Source: Suillus spraguei
Lineage: Eukaryota; Basidiomycota; Agaricomycetes; Boletales; Suillaceae
Assembly: GCA_016800925.1 (NCBI GenBank)
Contig: JABCPU010000429.1
Span: 1 to 55,239 of the forward strand
DNA: 55,239 nt
Direction: 5' to 3'
Below, piece by piece: positions 9,894 through 21,281 of this stretch (the stretch's first letter is position 1; the number at the start of each line of letters is the position of its first letter). The notes below the pieces were generated by a model. It made no database searches, was not told the origin of the DNA, and saw only the letters and a list, made by a program, of their open reading frames with translations. Made by a program: the position numbers and the translations under genes.

Positions 9894-12800
9894 CTACTCA
9901 AGAAGCTGGGGAGAACTCTTCATGGATCTTCTCTGCACTGGGTTGCACGTCAACAAGTTGAAACTGAGGGTGAGAGAATTACAAGGGGTTTCATAAAAAC
10001 CGAACCTGGAACAAGGCAATGTCAGCTTGTCGAGCATAGTGGAAAATATGGGAAAAATATATACCTTTGCAAGTTTCTGCCCTTCGGATAAAATATGAAG
10101 ACAAGACCGCAGACCCTTCAAGCACCACTGTCGTTCGAGCCAGGAAAGGGGGTGACGATCCCAGAAAGCATGAAATTTACGGTTCAGCTTGTCATCCCGT
10201 AGATTTGGAGCACACGAGAGATGGACAATCCCGTTTTGACAGGCGTACTTGAGAGCGTCGGAAGATAGCCGACTGTTTTGCTGCACTTTGTGTGCGAAAG
10301 TCGTGAAGGCGTTCATAGCATGGATAATCTCCCTGTTTGGCGAAGAATATGTTGATAATGCAGAAGCGGAATGATGCTGTTGGCTTGACGCCACGAACGC
10401 CGGTAACATTAAGAAATCTGGCAAGGTTTTGAACTGCCAGATCACTTGGAAAGATAACAGTGAAGGCGATTCTGGAACGCTGGTATACTCATTAATTGCC
10501 TCCAATGTACTGGAGAATTCTTCCATAGTCGTCCAGAAAGATGCAGCGGGAGTGGATTGCCACGCTTGGCCATGAGGCGTCTGCAGCCAGTCTCGTGCTC
10601 CCTGGGTCTGCAGCCAGTCTCGTGCTCCCTGGGTCTGCAACCAGTCTCGTCCTGTCTGGGTCTGCAGCCAGTCTTGTCCTGCCTGGGTTTGCAGCCATTC
10701 TCGTACTCCCTCTGTCTGCAGCCAGTCTTGTCCTCCCTGGATCTGCAGCCAACCCAACCCTCCCGGTGTCTGTAGCCAGTCTTGTCCTCCATGGGTCTGC
10801 ACCCAGTCTCGCCCTCCCTGGGTCTGCAACCAGCGTCGTGGTCTCTCGGTCTGCAGCCAGTCTCGTCCTGCCTGGGTCTGCAGCCAGTCTCGTCCTGCCT
10901 GGATCTGCAGCCAGTCTCGTCCGGGGGTGGTATGCAGCCAGTGTCATCCTGCCTTGGTCTGCAGCCAGTGTCGTCCTTGCTGGGTCTGCAGCCACTGTCC
11001 TCCTTGAGTCTCCACCCAGTCTCGTGCTGCGTAGGTCTGCAGCCAGTCTTGTCCTCCCTGTGTCTGAAGCCAGTCTTGTCCTCGCTGAGTCTGCAGAAAA
11101 CTATGTCCTCCCCAGGTCTGAAACCAGTCTTCTGTCTGTGTTTTAAGCCAGCTTTGCCCTCTTTGGGTCTGCAGCCAGCATCGTCCTCCCTGGGTCTGCA
11201 GCCATTCTCGTACTCCCTCTGTCTGCAGCCAGTCTCGTCCTCCCTTGGTCTGCAGCCAGTCTTGTGCTGCCTGCAGCCAATCGTGTCCTCCCTGTGTCTG
11301 CAGCCAGTCTTGTGCTGCGTAGGTCCGCAGCCAGTCTCGTCCTCCCTGAGTCTGCAGCCAGTCCCGCCCTCTCTGGGTTTGCAACCAGTCCCGTGGTTGC
11401 TGCATCCACAGCCAGTCTCGTCCTCGCCGTGTCTGCAGCCAGCGTCGTCCGCCTTTGGTCTGCAGCCAGTTTCGTCCTTGCTGGGTCTGCAGCCAGGCTT
11501 GTGCTCCCTGGGTCTGCAGCCAGTCTCGTGCTGCGTAAGTCTGCAGCCAGTCTCGCCCTCCGTGGGTTTGCAGCTAGTCTTGCCCTCCGTTGGTCTGCAG
11601 CCAGTCTCGTGCTCCCTGTATTTGCAGCCAGTCTTTCGTTCCCTGGACCAGCAGCCAGTTTCGCCCTCCCTCTGTTTTGAGCCAGTTTCGCCCTCCCTGG
11701 CTCTGTAGCCAACTTTGTCCTTCCTGGGTTCTCAGCCAGTCTCGCCCTCCCTGCATCCGCAGCCATTCTCGTACTCCCTCTGTCTGCAGCTAGTCTCGTC
11801 CTCGCTGGGTCTGCAACCAGTCTCGTCCTCCCTGGATCCGCAGCCAGTCTTGTCCTCCTTGTGTCTGCAACCAGTCTCGTCCTTCATGGGTCTGCAGCCA
11901 GTCTCGTTCTAGCTGTGTGTGCAGCCAGTTTTGTACTCTTATGGCCCGCTGCCAGCCACGTGACATCCTGATTTTTAATATTAAAGCGACGTCCCGCGTG
12001 TTAGTGACCTTTATCGAGGCCACCCAATTTTGCCCTGCGTGGGTCCACAGCCAGTCATGTTCTTCCTGGGTCAACAGCCAGTCGTGTGCCTCTGGGTCTG
12101 CCACTGGTCATCTGGCACTTCTTGGGGCTTTGACGAGTCTGGCAATTCTGACGTGTGTTGGTCATCTGGCACTTGGGGCTCTGACCAGTCTGGCAGGTAT
12201 GGCAATTCTGACGTGTGTGGGTCATCTGGCACTTCTTGGGTCTCTGGAAAATCTGACTCGTATGACGACTCTGACACGCTCTGCAATTCCGGCATCAAGT
12301 TCCTGTCGAAATCTGATCCTGCCTCAGTCTGCAGCCAGTCTTGTCCTCCCTGGGTCTTCTGCCACTTTTCTCCTCCCTCGGTGCACAGCCATTTATACCC
12401 TGCACGTGTCTGCAGCCAGGCGTTCCCATCCTCGGTCCCCAGCCAAAATTGTAAATCTGAAGTGCGGTCTCCCCGAAGCCATAGTATCCCGAAAAGGATC
12501 GACAACGGCTCCGGTGGCTGAACAAGCACTAATGAATCTTTGAATTTTTTTGGGTCCTCAGGTTGCATGGCTCGGCTCTGCTTCTTCAGTTCTGAGAGTG
12601 CGTCCAACAGGGCCGTGCTTTCTGGAATCTCTTTCATCATCAAACGAAGAGAGGATTCAGCGAGTAGGGAGTGGGCTATTGATAGCTCGTGTGCGTCAGG
12701 GAGGCTGCAGTTTGAGGGGTCGGAAACGTAGTCACGAACAGATGAGTGATAGATATAAACTGGAAGACTGGTGTCGGTAGGAATATCCATGACAGACCGT

Positions 12801-13931
12801 AGCTGTATCAACGTTGTCTGTACATCCCTTCCCAAACCAGGGCCAAGAAGTGTTGAGATTTGCGAGATGGGAAGAGGGTCTGCAAGGGCGGCGACAATAG
12901 ATAAGTGCTTGTAAGCACGCTTTGGGGGGTCACTGTCCTCATCGTCGATAATAAACTTCATCATCGTAGACGCCACGATGAAACGTCTGCCCGCTCGGCT
13001 TGCCAGCTTCGCAAGATCAACATCTGATGGCTGCGGGAAATCAGCATGGCGACTTTCCAGTTCTTTGAAGGAATGCCGGAAGAAAGTACAGATGTCCTCG
13101 TCAACGTCTGCGCCGTCTAACGAGATGATGCCACCATCCCCAGAAGTTCTCACAGGTATCTCGTGCACCAAAGGGCGCACCTCTTCGTTCCGAAAGGCTT
13201 TAACGACATGCGATTCAGAGCGACTCGTGAGCATAATGTGGGTCACAGGAATACCAGGATCGCGAAGAGCTTGTGCAAGGGAGGGGATGAGATCGGTAAG
13301 CTCAGGTTCAGATGTGCATTCATCAAGCGCATCAACAACAAACGACAAAGGTGGACATCCGTGCAACCTGGGTCGAAGTTTCCGGAGGGGTTGGAGAAAG
13401 AGAGCCTTCATCTGGTCGCAGAGAGGCGTGTCTGAATCTAGTAGAGCGGGGTTATTGCGGATGGCTCCGTTCACATCCTGCCGGATGCTTGGAAAATTAG
13501 TTGCAAGCTGGTAAACAAGCGTCGCAAAGAAATATCCAGCCGTGCAGCGTTTTGTGTGCTTGCGCGAGAAAAAGAACGTCCCCGCTAGCCGCATTTCGAT
13601 GTCTGTCTCTTCTGTTACTGTTACTTTCAGGCCTCTCATCCTCTCAGCTACAGTAAACGCAACAGCAGACTTCCCGACGCCAGCCGTTCCATGTAGCCAA
13701 ACGAGCTGATTCTTCTCTGGGTTGTCCAGGGATCCGTTAATGTGCTTGAGGAGATCCACCCGGGTCCCTTGCAGACATTTCGGGTGGGGCTGACGTCCAC
13801 GGGAGTTGTATTGAGCACCTGTGACAGCGACCTCGGACAGCTTCACCCAAGTTCCTTGCAGGACTGTCAAAGAGGTCAGGGCATACGAGAGATAAGATGT
13901 GGGAGCACTGACATTGATCGTTACTCATCAA
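9894..13931 (-). pseudogene. NACHT NLR-like protein with about 50 W-L-Q-T repeats, broken by stops
   Basis: The N-terminal half is open from about 13900 down to 12071. It has VLQGTWVKLSEVAV, Walker A GTAGVGKS, then FFFSRKHTKR, Walker B VVDALDEC and sensor-like LTSRSES. This is a STAND NTPase of the NACHT class, the fungal counterpart of NOD-like receptors, expected to act in the cytosol in recognition or incompatibility. From about 12460 down, 9-residue units of the type WLQTQGGRD begin. They continue in one frame to about 10560, then run into a conserved tail: STPAASFWTTMEEFSSTLEA, later DALKYACQNG, SWLERQWCLKGLRSCL and LSEGQKLAK. This NACHT/repeat/tail order matches a family I know from Agaricomycetes. 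The repeat frame is broken by a one-base shift near 12090 and by stops TAG 11790-11792, TAG 11574-11576 and TGA 10944-10946. The N-terminal start, perhaps in another exon, is not resolved; the first in-frame ATG near the start is not evident. A truncated NACHT-only product remains possible. Confidence 0.85.
10565..11945. repeat. Coding minisatellite, 27-bp unit, about 50 copies
   Basis: The unit on the plus strand is of the form CAGCCAGTCTCGTCCTCCC plus TGGGTCTG; on the minus strand it reads tgg ctg cag acc cag gga ggg cga gac, i.e. W-L-Q-T-Q-G-G-R-D. The length is exactly nine codons, so the repeat keeps frame. Because the period is a multiple of three, other frames and the opposite strand are also largely free of stops. 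Confidence 0.95.
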
Positions 13932-14451
13932 TCAAGGTTGTGATATGCGAGATGTAATGAATCAACTGGAACTTGAAGTACTAGTTATGTAGTTAGAAAT
14001 GATTTGGCGATAGTTATACGGAGACACGACAGACGAGAATTTCCAACAAAGCTTGTAGACTGCAACAAGTGCTTGGGACGCGGAACGATGAAGTTGTTGA
14101 TTGATGGAGAGTGCGAAGTATGTATGTATGTATGTATGTATGTATGTATGGATGAATGAATGTTTCAATCTAGTCTACTATGGAATTTAAAAACTTGCTA
14201 GATGATTGTGGGAGGCGGTCGAAGGACGAGTAGGCGCTCGCCGTCCAGTGCTTGCAACCTTGCACCAAGGATACGAGGACAGGTCAAATTTGTACAGCCA
14301 GACGTCAATCGTCAGGTCCATTACATTTTGCCGACAATACTAGTGCCAATGGTGGGTGAGCAGCAAAAGACGTATACAATGTAAATATGGTGATCCCTAG
14401 TAAAAAATACAGATGCGAATAATAAAGATAGTATAACAAAGACAACTGTCC
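13932..14451. other. Spacer between the NLR gene and gcn5, with a TATG microsatellite
   Basis: This is the region upstream of the NLR N-terminal frame and downstream of the gcn5 stop. Apart from the microsatellite listed separately I see no gene. A first exon of the NLR gene could lie here, but I could not identify it. Confidence 0.4.
14118..14151. repeat. (TATG)n microsatellite
   Basis: About eight consecutive TATG units, followed by GATGAATGAATG. Confidence 0.95.
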
Positions 14452-16747
14452 TCAGGACCCCCGCTTTGCATATTCTGTACATTGCTCTTTCATAAATTTC
14501 TCAAGCTTCACTGCGTTCCTATGGTATATCGATGTTTCAGGGTTGTACAGCTTGCAATTATCGACCACCAGTTGAACATCGTCGAGAAAAAATTTCAGCG
14601 AGGAGTACTGGTTCGTTTCCAATTTGTGTTCCATCGTGCTGAAATCTAATGGAGATGTTAATGTAAAGATATGGTACGGAACGTTTAGTACAGACCCATA
14701 GGTCTCTTGATGACACCGTAGTAATCTGGAACCTCATCGGCGTTGACTGGGTTTAAGAAAGCCCAGGCTAAGGGATGAGCTTTGAGATCAGACAGGAGGC
14801 GCTGCATCTGTGTGTGCTCGGCGCTTTTCCCGGCGCGTGTGCTACAGGAGGTCAAATACGACCGACTCAGATCCCGAAAGACAACTCACCTGTGTTCGAT
14901 GCCAGGCGTCCAACCGCTCTCTCCTGCAATACAGTTAAGGCACCAGCTCAGTCAAGGAAACGACAACGCACTTAGCCCTGGGACTTCCTTAGGATCCACT
15001 GTGGTCCCTTCTGGAGCACCTTCTTGGAATTGCGGAAGACCCTGATACACGATGTGCGACTTCGACATCTCGCGGATCTTGGCGAGGATTGCCTCCCGCT
15101 GCTGAGAGATAATGCTGACTTTTTCAAGATAGTTGACCTTGCGCAGCATGGTGCATTGCATGATTGTCCCGCCCTCGTAATCTTTGATGTACCCAGCCCA
15201 CACAGAGCGATCAAGTGTGATCTCTTTCGAGAAGCCTTGCTTCTTGAAAAATACTACAGCAAAATTGTCGGCGTAGGTGAGGAAGTGCATCACATCAGGG
15301 TATGTATTTTTGATGTGTTGCTTAAAGTTGTCCATGAGCATACCACCGTAGCCCTGTCATAAAAGTTCTAGTCGCATACATGATGAACAAGGCTTCTGCC
15401 TACCTTCACTTGGTCCACGGATGCAGTAGCAAAGAAGACGATCTCCGCAAAACCACGGTGTGGAAACGGTCTGTAGCAAATACCACCTACAACCTTATAA
15501 CCACGTTTGATGATCGCGAGTGATTTCGAGTTGTGGTCATAGACTAGACGCGCAATGTACTCGCGCGGCATCATGGGCAGCTGTGTTTGGAACAAGGTCT
15601 TTAAACCAGTAAGAATAACCATAGAGCGCGGCTGTCGGTCATTCTCCACTGCAGTTATTTGAATAATCCCCTTGCGCAGTTCCACAAAAGCAGCTTTTTC
15701 GGGCTTGTGGGAAGGCTAGTACAGCATAAGCGTCGGTCAAGCAAGAAAATAGAAAAAAGACTCACTACAGCAGATGATGTTGGCCCCGTGTCCACCGTAA
15801 CTCCAGTCGCAAGGCGTGTCAGTTGACCCTCGTCCATCTTATCTTCGACCTTTACTTTCGGATCTGAGCTGCGACCATTGGCAACGCCATTCTTCTCTGG
15901 TCTTTTGTCTCCTGTGGGAGCTGTCTGCGCTTTTGACTTCATACTGGAAGTCTTCTTTCCGCTTCTGTGCGGCACAGTCTTCCTAGAACCCATTCCGGAG
16001 ACTGCATTCGAATCTGCAACTTGGGCGGCTAAGGGTTTGTCGTCGTCGTCATCGTCATCATCGTCATCATCATCATCGTCAGCTTCTTCTGCATCGCTGA
16101 GTGAAGAGGAGGACAGTCGTCTACGCTTTGACGGAGGCTCGTCACTGAGTGCGGAAGAAGCCGAGGACATTGGTCGATCAACCGGAGAAGATTGTTCTGA
16201 AACACTTAGAGGTTGCAGGAAGGATCAATGTAAACAACGTACGGATGGAAGGAGACGCTATGCTAACCATAGAGACGGGCATCTTCATCTGTTGCTTGAG
16301 GGAGTCGATGTCTTCATCTGCATAATTGAAATCAAGTTGCCTGTCTGCCTCCTAACACGGTGCGCGTGTTGTCAGCGTGTAGTGATAACGACGTGGGAGA
16401 AGATGTACTTGGAGAAGTTCATCAAGACGAGTCGCAAGACGTGCTCTGCGAGAAAATTCCTCCCGTCCTAGGGCGGCTGATTGACCACCGTGGTCTGCTA
16501 CGTCGTGGCCACATATACACGTTTCGAGGTATGCGGGGCCATCCTCTTCGTCGGAGCCGTATTGTGTTAGATCGCCGAGTAAAGACTTTTGGGGGACATC
16601 GTCATCTAGAACCACCTCGACGCTTGCTGGGGGTCGTAAACCAGGACAAGAATCACAGACAGCACAGGGAGAGTGTCGGGCTATCCTGAGTGCGAGTGCA
16701 AGGTCGTTATGATTAGCTTCAGATAAACAAGGATAAAAGAGTTTCAT
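14452..16747 (-). CDS. gcn5: GCN5 histone acetyltransferase (SAGA catalytic subunit)
   Basis: It acetylates histone H3 lysines as the catalytic subunit of SAGA/ADA complexes in the nucleus. The start is an ATG at 16747 (MKLFYPCLSEANHN). My exons are 16409-16747, 16243-16351, 15766-16196, 15404-15715, 14972-15353, 14890-14923, 14696-14841 and 14452-14645. They total 1947 nt, i.e. 648 residues and a stop, with all junctions in phase. The N-terminal part has a Cys-rich stretch (CAVCDSC, CICGHD), then a Ser/Asp-rich linker with 14 Asp in a row. The GNAT domain contains FAEIVFFA, whose Glu is the expected catalytic base, and the acetyl-CoA loop QVKGYGGM across an exon junction. The C-terminal bromodomain is NPVNADEVPDYYGVIKRPM followed by DFSTMEHKLE and NCKLYNPETS. 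Next gene upstream is sidA, same strand, 489 bp away. The gene looks intact. Confidence 0.97.
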
Positions 16748-17236
16748 GGGAGCAAAAAGTGTATGTGCCGGCCAAATTATGATATACTGCAGGTGGCCCC
16801 GTATAGCAAGTTAGTCATTTCCAAAAGCAGCGTGCCCCTTTCGTCGTTCCGAGAAAAGTAGCAGCACCTTTGGGCACTCGATCTCAGGATATCCACTAAT
16901 TATATAAGATGTGTTTTCAAGTCACCGTGTTGATGAACTTACTAGACGGGGGCTACCATGTCGCGTCGTCTCAATGATGGACTCCCAAGTTCAAGCATAG
17001 TCCATCACTGCATCTACAAGATGTTCACATTCATAGTATCGACGCACAAGATTATGATGGCCTTGCAGCGCCATCTACCTGTGCGGGTCTCGCACAGTTC
17101 TTGCGTTTGGCAATACTACATATTGGCGTATGCGAGAATTCTAATAGCAGCAAGTCTCTAATGATACGATAGTGCAGCGGTTTCAGTCACTAATCAAAAG
17201 CGTTCCATTCAGGGTGGACCGTAGTTCCTCTAATCT
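16748..17236. other. Intergenic region, gcn5 promoter and sidA 3' end
   Basis: 489 bp between the gcn5 start codon and the sidA stop codon. It should contain the gcn5 promoter and the sidA terminator. I see no further gene. Confidence 0.6.
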
Positions 17237-19103
17237 CTAATAATTGGAACACAAGTCTTCCACAATCTCTCCTGCTCTAATTCCCACCATACTCAATAGC
17301 GTCTCACTCAATCCATGTGTTTCCTCTGCACAGCCTTGCAAGTAAATCTTTGGAATAAATTCATGACCAGCCGTTGGTAGTGGAAGAATTCTGTAACGTC
17401 GCGAGATATAGAGTGTATCTGTCATACTGGTGAGGAGTATTCTCAGTTGCTCAGGACGTAGGTGACGTACCGGAAACTTTGGTCTCCATAGATAATGGTG
17501 CGTGTATCCCCTCTCCATTGATACCCGTATCCGGTGTCCGTGAATGACCATTTATTCCGTTCGCGACCGCTTTATGTGTGCCGTTCTTCCCGTTCATGGT
17601 CGCTCTGAAATCGCGGTCCACGGCGAGGCGCGTCTTATCTGAGCCCGCGCACAGGCCGAAGTGCTTGCCTAAGCTGGATGATTTCAAGAGATTCAACCAC
17701 GAATTTCGCTCGTAGCCAGTAGCACAGACGATGCCATCATATGTCATCTCGGAGAAATCTTGTGTGAGGGTATTCTGCAAACGAACCGCAAATGTATCTG
17801 TGTTGTCTGTGACGGTTTGCGAAGGATGTGTGCTGATCTCTGCTGACGACAGGTTACTATAATTTATGATAGTGATACGTGAGCTGCCCACGGGCAGCGC
17901 ATCTCTATCGCGTCTAGCGATATCATCGTCTACCTGTTGGTCGTACATGGCTTGGTAGAGCTGTTGGCATATTTTGAAATCGCGACCAATTAGCAAAAGA
18001 CATGCAACTCACTGAATCAAGCGTTTGCGGATTTACCACCCCGTAATTTGTGGCCTTGTAGTCTGCCAGCATTCTTCTTCGAGAATCACTTGGCAGGTCA
18101 TACATAACATCCACATACTCCGGATTGTATATCTGGTTCGCAAAGGGACCACCATCACTCGGGTTCAATGAGCCACCACGAATGATGAGGTGGAGGTTGT
18201 GCGTTTGACCGGCATTCTTACCAATGCTAGTTAGCCGCGAGTTAAGGTCGAGCAGTACTTCCACTGCGGACTGCCCAGCACCGACAACCGCGATTTGAAG
18301 TGGCCGAGTAGTTGCCTTCATCGTGGCCAGCATCGGTTCTACAGAAGATAAGTACTCGGAGCTGTGAATGATGCGAGGATGAGGTAGGATGATCTGAATA
18401 CACCGCGGGACCGATGGTGAACCTCCTGGTGAGATAATTAGATTCTCTGAAAAATCATTAGTCAATTCATGCATGGCAACATCATAATGGATTGATGCTG
18501 ACTTGCGCGACGAATTCTAGTTTCGCCAGTGGTAAGCACTCGGCTATGGACCTGCACGGTGCCATCACCCTCTTCTTCAATTGCAATGACATTTTCGCCA
18601 TACGCGACCTTGATACCTTGACCTTGCACGTACCGTGCAACATAGGCAAGGTAATCTGAGTATTCCTTCCGCGTCGGTGGAATGCAGCCCCGGTTGATGA
18701 AGTCCAGCAAACGGTTTTGGGAGTGCAAGTATGCAACGAAGGTGATAGGAGATTGTGGCGACCTCAGGGTTGCTAAATCTTTGAGGAAGCTTGTGTTCCT
18801 CCCTCTCAGTTTTCAAGATGCAGTTGACAAAGAATTGCGCGTACCTGATCTGCATGCGGGTACCTGGGAGAAGCATACCCGGATGCCATTTGAATTCATG
18901 GTATCGCTCAATAAAGAGGGATTTGTTGATAGATATCGGGCAGGCCTAGGGTACTAATGAGTTGCAGATGTGGTAGATCATTTGGATTGATTTACGTTTC
19001 TTGGTTGTTCCAGTAGCGCTCCAGCAACAGCAAGATTTGCTGGGCCAAATCCAAGACCAATAACATCATACACTTCCACTGGATGAGATTCGGATGATGC
19101 CAT
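17237..19103 (-). CDS. sidA: L-ornithine N5-monooxygenase (siderophore biosynthesis)
   Basis: It hydroxylates L-ornithine at N5 using FAD, NADPH and O2, the committed step to hydroxamate siderophores such as ferrichromes. The start is an ATG at 19103. My exons are 18996-19103, 18845-18945, 18503-18789, 18013-18446, 17471-17960 and 17237-17418, totalling 1602 nt (533 residues) with phases in agreement. Motifs: FAD site GLGFGPANLA near residue 16; ERYHEFKWHPGMLLPGTRMQ; NRLLDFINRG; NADPH site VVGAGQSAVE; the family's C-terminal DGIVCATGYERN; and IYLQGCAEETHGLSETLLS near the end. The stretch between CATGY and the C-terminal block contains a low-complexity Asn/Gly insert (GKNGTHKAVANGINGHS). No NRPS or acyltransferase of a siderophore cluster is in the window. 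Regulation by iron-dependent GATA factors is expected from other fungi; GATA motifs upstream are listed separately. Confidence 0.96.
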
Positions 19104-19783
19104 GACGACTCGGAGGAATGCGAAAAATCAGTGTAGAAAGAATATGTTGTAGCAAGTGGGGATATGTCGTGTGTGATGTCTATATCATAAATGAGTCATT
19201 GGCAAGGTTTTATAGCATCCAAAATCCGAATTGCGACGGAACCCGCTCGAAGTAGTGTTGCTGGCAGGACTTGGGAGTTTTGTCAAGGCAGTCTGACAAA
19301 ACTGGTTGTGCCTAGCACGGAATTCAGGTGCGAGGGGTGGCAGAACCTGGATCCGAGCCTTGCGGAGATATAATTTAGACATGATAACAGAGATGGTTTG
19401 AATTCAATGACCCAAGCAGGGAAACCTACTGTCGACTGGCTAAAGTAAGATCACGATGGTGCTGGCGGCCAGACAGATGGCCCTTAATGGCGGAAAAATC
19501 TTGTAATAAATTCCGAAATCTACCCCCAAGGTCTTTGCTGTGATCCTTTCAATTGAGAGGCATGAAGGGGAAGTAGAGCGCATACTCGGTACAACAGTCT
19601 GGAAATGAAATGCTGCTTTTGATTTGGCGAGTTGGATTGGGTGGAACAAGGAATAATCATTGCAAAGACTATTCTATACGAGCTCGAGGATGCTCGAGGT
19701 GATTACAATGGTGCCGATGAAGATGATGGATGTCGATGAGACCTGATGTCACGTAGCCTTTTGCCGGTTATAGCCGGCATGAC

Positions 19784-19882
19784 TGATAAAAGGCTTAGTA
19801 CTACACTCGGTCACTGACATACGACTAGATGGCTGCTCGATGAGTAACACGACGACTCTGATAGGCCATGTCTCAAGATAGC
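19784..19882. promoter_or_regulatory. GATA-motif cluster upstream of sidA
   Basis: TGATAA at 19784, TGATAG at about 19859 and AGATAG at about 19877 fit the HGATAR consensus of fungal siderophore repressors (the Urbs1/SreA class). They lie about 680-780 bp upstream of the sidA start. Short motifs of this kind arise by chance, so this is a suggestion only. Confidence 0.3.
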
Positions 19883-21207
19883 GTATTGCTCATCGAGATA
19901 CGGTTGTAAGTCCGCACGTCAAGGATATCTGACAGGACCCCCTTTCCAGATGTTCTAAACGCGTTCTAAATGGCTGCGACAATGTCAGACGTGGTACTGT
20001 TACCTACTCATGTAAGTTCCTGTTGCATATGAAAGCTCGGTCATTGCGAGCTAGGTACAGGGCTTGCCAGGCTATATAGGCACATTAGGTCACCTCTATG
20101 TTCTTCTTGCTCACCGGCGTGTGACTCGGAGGCGTTCCTCCTGATTGGACCAAATATAGGTTTTCATCGACAAATAAAAATAAGAAAGGATTTCTAAATG
20201 CAGCGGTAAGTCATTCAGTACTCTCTGATATCTGCGGGCCCCTAGTCGGAGTTTTTTTACTCAGGTACAGTGGCATGAAAGACACTGACAGGCGGGATCA
20301 TCTAACAGATCTGCAAGAATTTTGAAGCTAACTAAAACGCGGAGAAAAGTGAGCTGCCAGCCAATAATATGAGGTCAGTTTGTCAGTCATACCCTAGATA
20401 AGTGACTCTGCGCGGCATTTACTAGGGAGTAAAAGAATTTCAATGACCGCGGTGAGCATCAAGTCTGCGCTCAAGGTAGTCACAACAGGCCACACGTGAT
20501 ATCACGTTCAATATCATGCACGGTCCGCCATTTGATGCATCAAACTTTGCAGGTAGACGCCGATGAATGCCCCAGCTGGCAAGCGGACATACTTTGAAAT
20601 TCTCGCAGATCTATTCCATATGTTAATGCCACCTCTCGAGGGAGTCTGCAATCAGCAGTGTGAGTAGGAGATTTCCGCTGCAGTCAGAAACTGGCAGAAT
20701 AACTGTTTGAACGTATTTCTGCCGCTTGGCCGTAGCCTTAAACAGTACTCTATTATCTGCATCCATATGTCTAACTTCGTATGAAGTATGATCAACCTCC
20801 TAGTCACATCGTATTCTAGCACAGGCCCCATTCGGTACAATAATAAAATTTGCCTGGAAAAAAATAGACTCACTCCGATTGACCAACATTTGTTTTACTG
20901 CGTCTACGACAACTCCACGAACACGTCGTGCGAACGTCATGTTGATATCCCCGAGTGATATGGATTCGGGTCAGCGGGATATTATCGTTGCATTTTGGTT
21001 TGACTCGAGGTGAGCTGTAATTCCCGACTTGAGCTTGAAGCTGATTTTCCCTTCGTTCAAAAGCAGCTTGAGCTAGACGAAAACTTCAGAGCTGATCTCT
21101 GTGCCACCAGATAGTCCGATGTGCACATGCATACATAGCCAGAGTGCGCTACACCCGTCGTGTCGACGAGGAATCAGCTATAGCCTTTACGGCAATGACT
21201 GTGCAGT

Positions 21208-21281
21208 GTGCATGCGGTGATTATCTGATAAGACCTGATAAGCGGTAATAGTGATCATTATCGGATCGCTGCCGCATGCAC
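21208..21281. promoter_or_regulatory. Palindrome enclosing four GATA motifs
   Basis: GTGCATGCGG (21208-21217) and CCGCATGCAC (21272-21281) are perfect inverted arms. The 54-bp interior contains AGATAA on the minus strand at 21221-21226, TGATAA at 21226-21231, TGATAA at 21236-21241 and CGATAA on the minus strand at 21258-21263. Four HGATAR sites in 43 bp exceeds random expectation. The distance to the sidA start is about 2.1 kb. Confidence 0.45.

Noticed and set aside
10541..11708. Long plus-strand open frames (201 and 308 codons) opposite the NLR repeat
   Set aside because: The 27-bp period is a multiple of three, so several frames are free of stops on both strands. The minus frame continues into conserved NLR sequence at both ends; the plus frames do not.
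12540..13514. Plus-strand open frames opposite the NACHT domain
   Set aside because: They are antisense to a well-conserved NTPase with Walker motifs and have no family resemblance.
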